DNA from: Cellulophaga sp. RHA19
GTDB lineage: Bacteria > Bacteroidota > Bacteroidia > Flavobacteriales > Flavobacteriaceae
Reading direction: 5' to 3'
Assembly: GCF_002813425.1 (NCBI RefSeq)
Contig: NZ_PHUL01000001.1
Location: 2,921,001-2,985,000 of the forward strand
Length of the DNA: 64,000 bases
The translations under genes were made by a program, and so were the position numbers. Each line of letters begins with the position of its first letter. Within the stretch, counting starts at the first letter, position 1. Of the stretch, positions 61,701 to 64,000 are shown piece after piece. The notes below the pieces were generated by a model. The model was not told where the DNA came from. It worked only from the letters and a program-made list of their open reading frames with translations, and made no database searches.

Positions 61701-61748
61701 AAAAACTAATTTAAATTGTGATTGTAAGCCTTAAAACTTACATTAAAG

Positions 61749-61756
61749 TAAATTTG
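61749..61756 (+). promoter_or_regulatory. -7-like element upstream of structured element copy 2
   Basis: TAAATTTG, exact TAnnTTTG, about 64 bases upstream of copy 2. It may drive transcription of that copy as a separate small RNA. Confidence 0.4.
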
Positions 61757-61818
61757 TTTTATTTATAAATTGTATACCACTAATAAATATTAGTAGCGTT
61801 TATATGCTAAATAAAAAT

Positions 61819-61885
61819 AAACAGCCAGCATTAAGTTTAATGAAGTTACAAACCACTTAAGAGGCCGACTGTTCCCCAATTTTTA
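61819..61885 (+). repeat. Structured intergenic element, copy 2
   Basis: Second copy, 187 bases downstream of the first in the same orientation: ends identical to copy 1, loop altered by small insertions and deletions, helices kept (inner helix even longer: TTAAGT/ACTTAA, 61831-61836 with 61855-61860). This pattern of conserved helices and variable loop is typical of a functional RNA. Confidence 0.6.
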
Positions 61886-62507
61886 AACTAAATAATTTTT
61901 GTATTCAATTATTTAATTTTTAATATTTTCTTACACTGCAAAAGTAAGCCTAAACCAAATGTTTTTAAAGAAAACACCATGGACAAAGCATGGACAAGTG
62001 TTAATTTTTTCTTATAAAACACAAAAAAAATACAATTACAACTAGACTTCTACGAGTAACACACTATATACGTGCATTTATTAAAAATAGTTGTCAAAAA
62101 AATATATTTAGATTCAATTAACTGAAAAACAGAATTTTAAAAATTAATTATATTCATTTTTCTACAGTTTTAATTATAAAAAACGAAAAATAATCGGTTT
62201 ATTTTACTAACTATCAAATTAACATATTAATTTATTCTTTTATGAAGTTAATATATAGCCTATGTAAGTAAAAAGGGAAGGTTTAGATAGCTTATAAAGA
62301 CATACAGCTGTTATTATGCTGTAAAAGACTAAGTATATTCTGCCTGTTTCGTATACTAATTCTTTAATTTAGGGTATAAACAACAAGTATACTTTTAATA
62401 AATTAAAAAGTAAAACACCATTAACCAACAATCAAATAAAAAACAATACTAATGGACTTAGCATAGATTGGTTAAAAAACTATTATTTTAAACTTGAGTA
62501 AAAAAAA
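61886..62507. other. Gene-free AT-rich region
   Basis: No plausible coding frame or RNA gene was found. A short tandem repeat of CATGGACAA (61978 and 61989) and weak hairpins were noted only. It separates the mutS2 unit from the cytolysin transcript. Confidence 0.6.
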
Positions 62508-62535
62508 AACTGGGCAATAATTAAATTGCCCAGTT
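62508..62535 (-). terminator. Terminator of the cytolysin-like gene
   Basis: AACTGGGCAAT / ATTGCCCAGTT, perfect 11-base arms, 6-base loop, followed on the minus strand by a run of about nine T; 130 bases after the stop. Confidence 0.92.
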
Positions 62536-62664
62536 AAACTAACTCAATTCTGTATAATTATTAACAGTTATTAAGACCATTACATAATTAAATGTAATCA
62601 TAAGTAGGAAGCAAAATTTGAGAATAATTTAGAGCTAGTTATTTAGATGTATTTTATTGAATAC

Positions 62665-64000
62665 TTAAAGACTAAAAATTGGAGAATAATCACCCGTATT
62701 ATTACCAGAAACAGTGTATTTTGTACCAGTTATATCAAAAAACACAGTTCTTAATTTATCTCCTAAATAAAAGTTAAAAGATGCACCTACAGTCTCTAAG
62801 GGTATATTTTTAAATAAAACGTTTTTAGAATCTTTAATAGCATATACGTTTAATGGTAATACCGTTCCTTCTTCAGTATTTCCCGCTAAAAAGTAGACAA
62901 TTCTTTTACCTAATTTGTCAAACGCTATTGTTATACTCTGGTCAGAATCTTCTTCTTTTAAGTCATAAAATTCATTTAACAAAGCTCCTATACCTTCTGT
63001 ACCAAAACCTTCACTACTACCTGCTCTTCCTAATTTCTCTATAGAAAGGTCTTCTAAAGAGGTGAAATTTTCCCATGAATTTGAACTAACATATTTAAAC
63101 TGTAACCCGTTTTTTGATATTGCTAGAAACTGTTTTTCTTTATCTACACTGCTGTATTCTCCATTTTTTCTAAGATTTACAATAGCTCCTATACCATCAA
63201 ACTCTCCACTGTCTTTATCACCAGTAAAGAATGGGTATTCACCACCAAACAAATCAGTTACAGAAAAAGGACCTTCTAAAGCACCGTTAAAACTACGCAT
63301 ATATTTATCTCCAGAAGTATTTACAAGTATAAACTCTCCTTTATTGCGCTCAAAAGCTGCACCAACGCCTCCCATTTTATTTAAAATATTACCTCTCCAA
63401 TGCTTTGTTTGTATTGGTTCTCCATTATCAAAAAGAGGTTCGCAATTAGTTTCGTTATACTTTGTAGCAAGCTGCACACCAACTATTTGATTTGTATTTA
63501 CACTACGTACCACATAACTTATAGGTAATCCTGAACCTATGTTAGCACTCTTGGACAGTAAGCTAACTAGAGAGCTTAAATTTGTTTCGCCTATAGTAGA
63601 TATAGTAGATTCTGTATCACCACCAAAAGCAATAACTTTTACATTAACATTTTTTAGCTCTTTTAAATGGTTAACCTCTAACTCTGCCTTAACTTTAGTA
63701 CTAAACACACCAAAACTAGCATTAGCAGCTACGTTTAGCTCTTGGTAAGATGAGCTTGTTTCTATCAACATATAATAAACTCTACCATAGGTAACATCAC
63801 TAATATATGTTGCAGGATTATCTTCTTGTATATATTTAGCTAAATCTTCTGGTGTTACCGTGTCTGCAAATAAATCATCCTTACTAGTTGGCAAATTCAT
63901 AGACATAGTGTAAAACGTTTGTTTCAACTTTACCAAGATTCTATTTTTATTGTCTCCGTTTTTAAAGTCAAAACTAGCACCTGCTTTTACAAAGGCAGAT
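62665..64000 (-). CDS. Cholesterol-dependent-cytolysin-like pore-forming protein, N-terminus beyond right edge
   Basis: The frame is open to the window edge, so at least 444 residues. Residues from 63999 down to about 63430 match domain 3/1 of cholesterol-dependent cytolysins: LVKLKQTFYTMSMNLP (compare YKQIFYTVSADLP in perfringolysin), DLFADTVTPEDL, ISDVTYGRVYYMLIETSSS, AFGGDTEST and LPISYVVRSVNTNQIVG...YNETN. Instead of the 110-residue domain 4 with its Trp-rich undecapeptide and Thr-Leu pair, about 255 residues follow. They contain four repeats starting VGAAFE, IGAIVN, IGALLN and VGASFN, 58-67 residues apart, suggesting a four-bladed hemopexin-like propeller. The apparent start at 63936 is only an internal TTG. 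It has its own terminator. Confidence 0.85.
   Translation of the reverse strand, partial: SAFVKAGASFDFKNGDNKNRILVKLKQTFYTMSMNLPTSKDDLFADTVTPEDLAKYIQEDNPATYISDVTYGRVYYMLIETSSSYQELNVAANASFGVFSTKVKAELEVNHLKELKNVNVKVIAFGGDTESTISTIGETNLSSLVSLLSKSANIGSGLPISYVVRSVNTNQIVGVQLATKYNETNCEPLFDNGEPIQTKHWRGNILNKMGGVGAAFERNKGEFILVNTSGDKYMRSFNGALEGPFSVTDLFGGEYPFFTGDKDSGEFDGIGAIVNLRKNGEYSSVDKEKQFLAISKNGLQFKYVSSNSWENFTSLEDLSIEKLGRAGSSEGFGTEGIGALLNEFYDLKEEDSDQSITIAFDKLGKRIVYFLAGNTEEGTVLPLNVYAIKDSKNVLFKNIPLETVGASFNFYLGDKLRTVFFDITGTKYTVSGNNTGDYSPIFSL

Noticed and set aside
61978..61997. Short tandem repeat CATGGACAA, possible start of an array
   Set aside because: Only two units with an 11-base period and no spacer regularity; not a CRISPR array.
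62281..62330. Hairpin-like ACAGC...GCTGT segment in the gene-free region
   Set aside because: Short stem with no flanking promoter, T run or second copy; expected by chance in this composition.
63062..63490. Plus-strand open frame of 142 codons opposite the cytolysin-like gene
   Set aside because: Antisense to the propeller-like repeats; product is low complexity and has no promoter element.

Overview
The window is AT-rich (roughly one third G+C by eye). It comes from a marine member of the Bacteroidetes, most likely a Flavobacteriaceae species close to seaweed-associated genera such as Cellulophaga or Zobellia. Support for this: a type 9 secretion sorting domain on a secreted agarase, many SPII lipoproteins, LytTR/LytS-type two-component systems, TAnnTTTG -7 promoter elements in front of many genes, almost no Shine-Dalgarno sequences, and enzymes for red-algal galactans and brown-algal mannitol. 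The genus is inference only. I saw no rRNA or tRNA gene, no CRISPR array, no transposase and no prophage.

Layout. 1-6.2 kb: a mannitol catabolic operon on the minus strand (outer-membrane barrel, periplasmic binding protein, ABC ATPase, permease, mannitol 2-dehydrogenase running off the left edge). It is divergent from a Nudix-type regulator, and the gap between them carries two identical-arm palindromes. 6.5-11 kb: a CotH-like lipoprotein, an old yellow enzyme and a GH82 iota-carrageenase. 11.1-20.7 kb: a long minus-strand block of redox and detoxification genes (Kef antiporter with its oxidoreductase, SDR, 2OG-Fe(II) oxygenase, AraC regulator, two secreted cupins, MDR reductase, nitroreductase, AlkB). 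21-23 kb: a second AraC regulator, Hsp20 and a small lipoprotein. 23-25 kb: a secreted GH16 agarase. 25.3-33.2 kb: a lipoprotein, a PAP2-like protein, a DUF1853 protein, and a LytS/LytTR pair divergent from a serine hydrolase plus ABC exporter. 33.2-35.6 kb: an S-box-like leader ahead of an NhaC-family transporter, then a DMT permease. 35.7-39.9 kb: a YHYH/EF-hand/MORN/SCO operon divergent from a second LytS/LytTR pair. 40-45.7 kb: a TonB-pathway barrel, an AraC regulator and an M3 peptidase. 45.8-51.2 kb: RluE, then a TetR-controlled six-gene electrophile/aldehyde-stress operon. 51.3-61.6 kb: housekeeping and RNA-metabolism genes (J-KTSC protein, NDH-2, Csp, peroxiredoxin, an odd SDR, two DEAD-box helicases, RlmF, MutS2). 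61.6-62.7 kb: a gene-free kilobase with two copies of a structured element. 62.7-64 kb: a cholesterol-dependent-cytolysin homologue cut by the right edge.

The most unusual items are the cytolysin whose membrane-binding domain 4 is replaced by four propeller-like repeats, the twin structured element after mutS2, the stripped-down S-box leader before the NhaC-type transporter, and repeated operator-like sites in front of the mannitol, agarase and YHYH/SCO operons.
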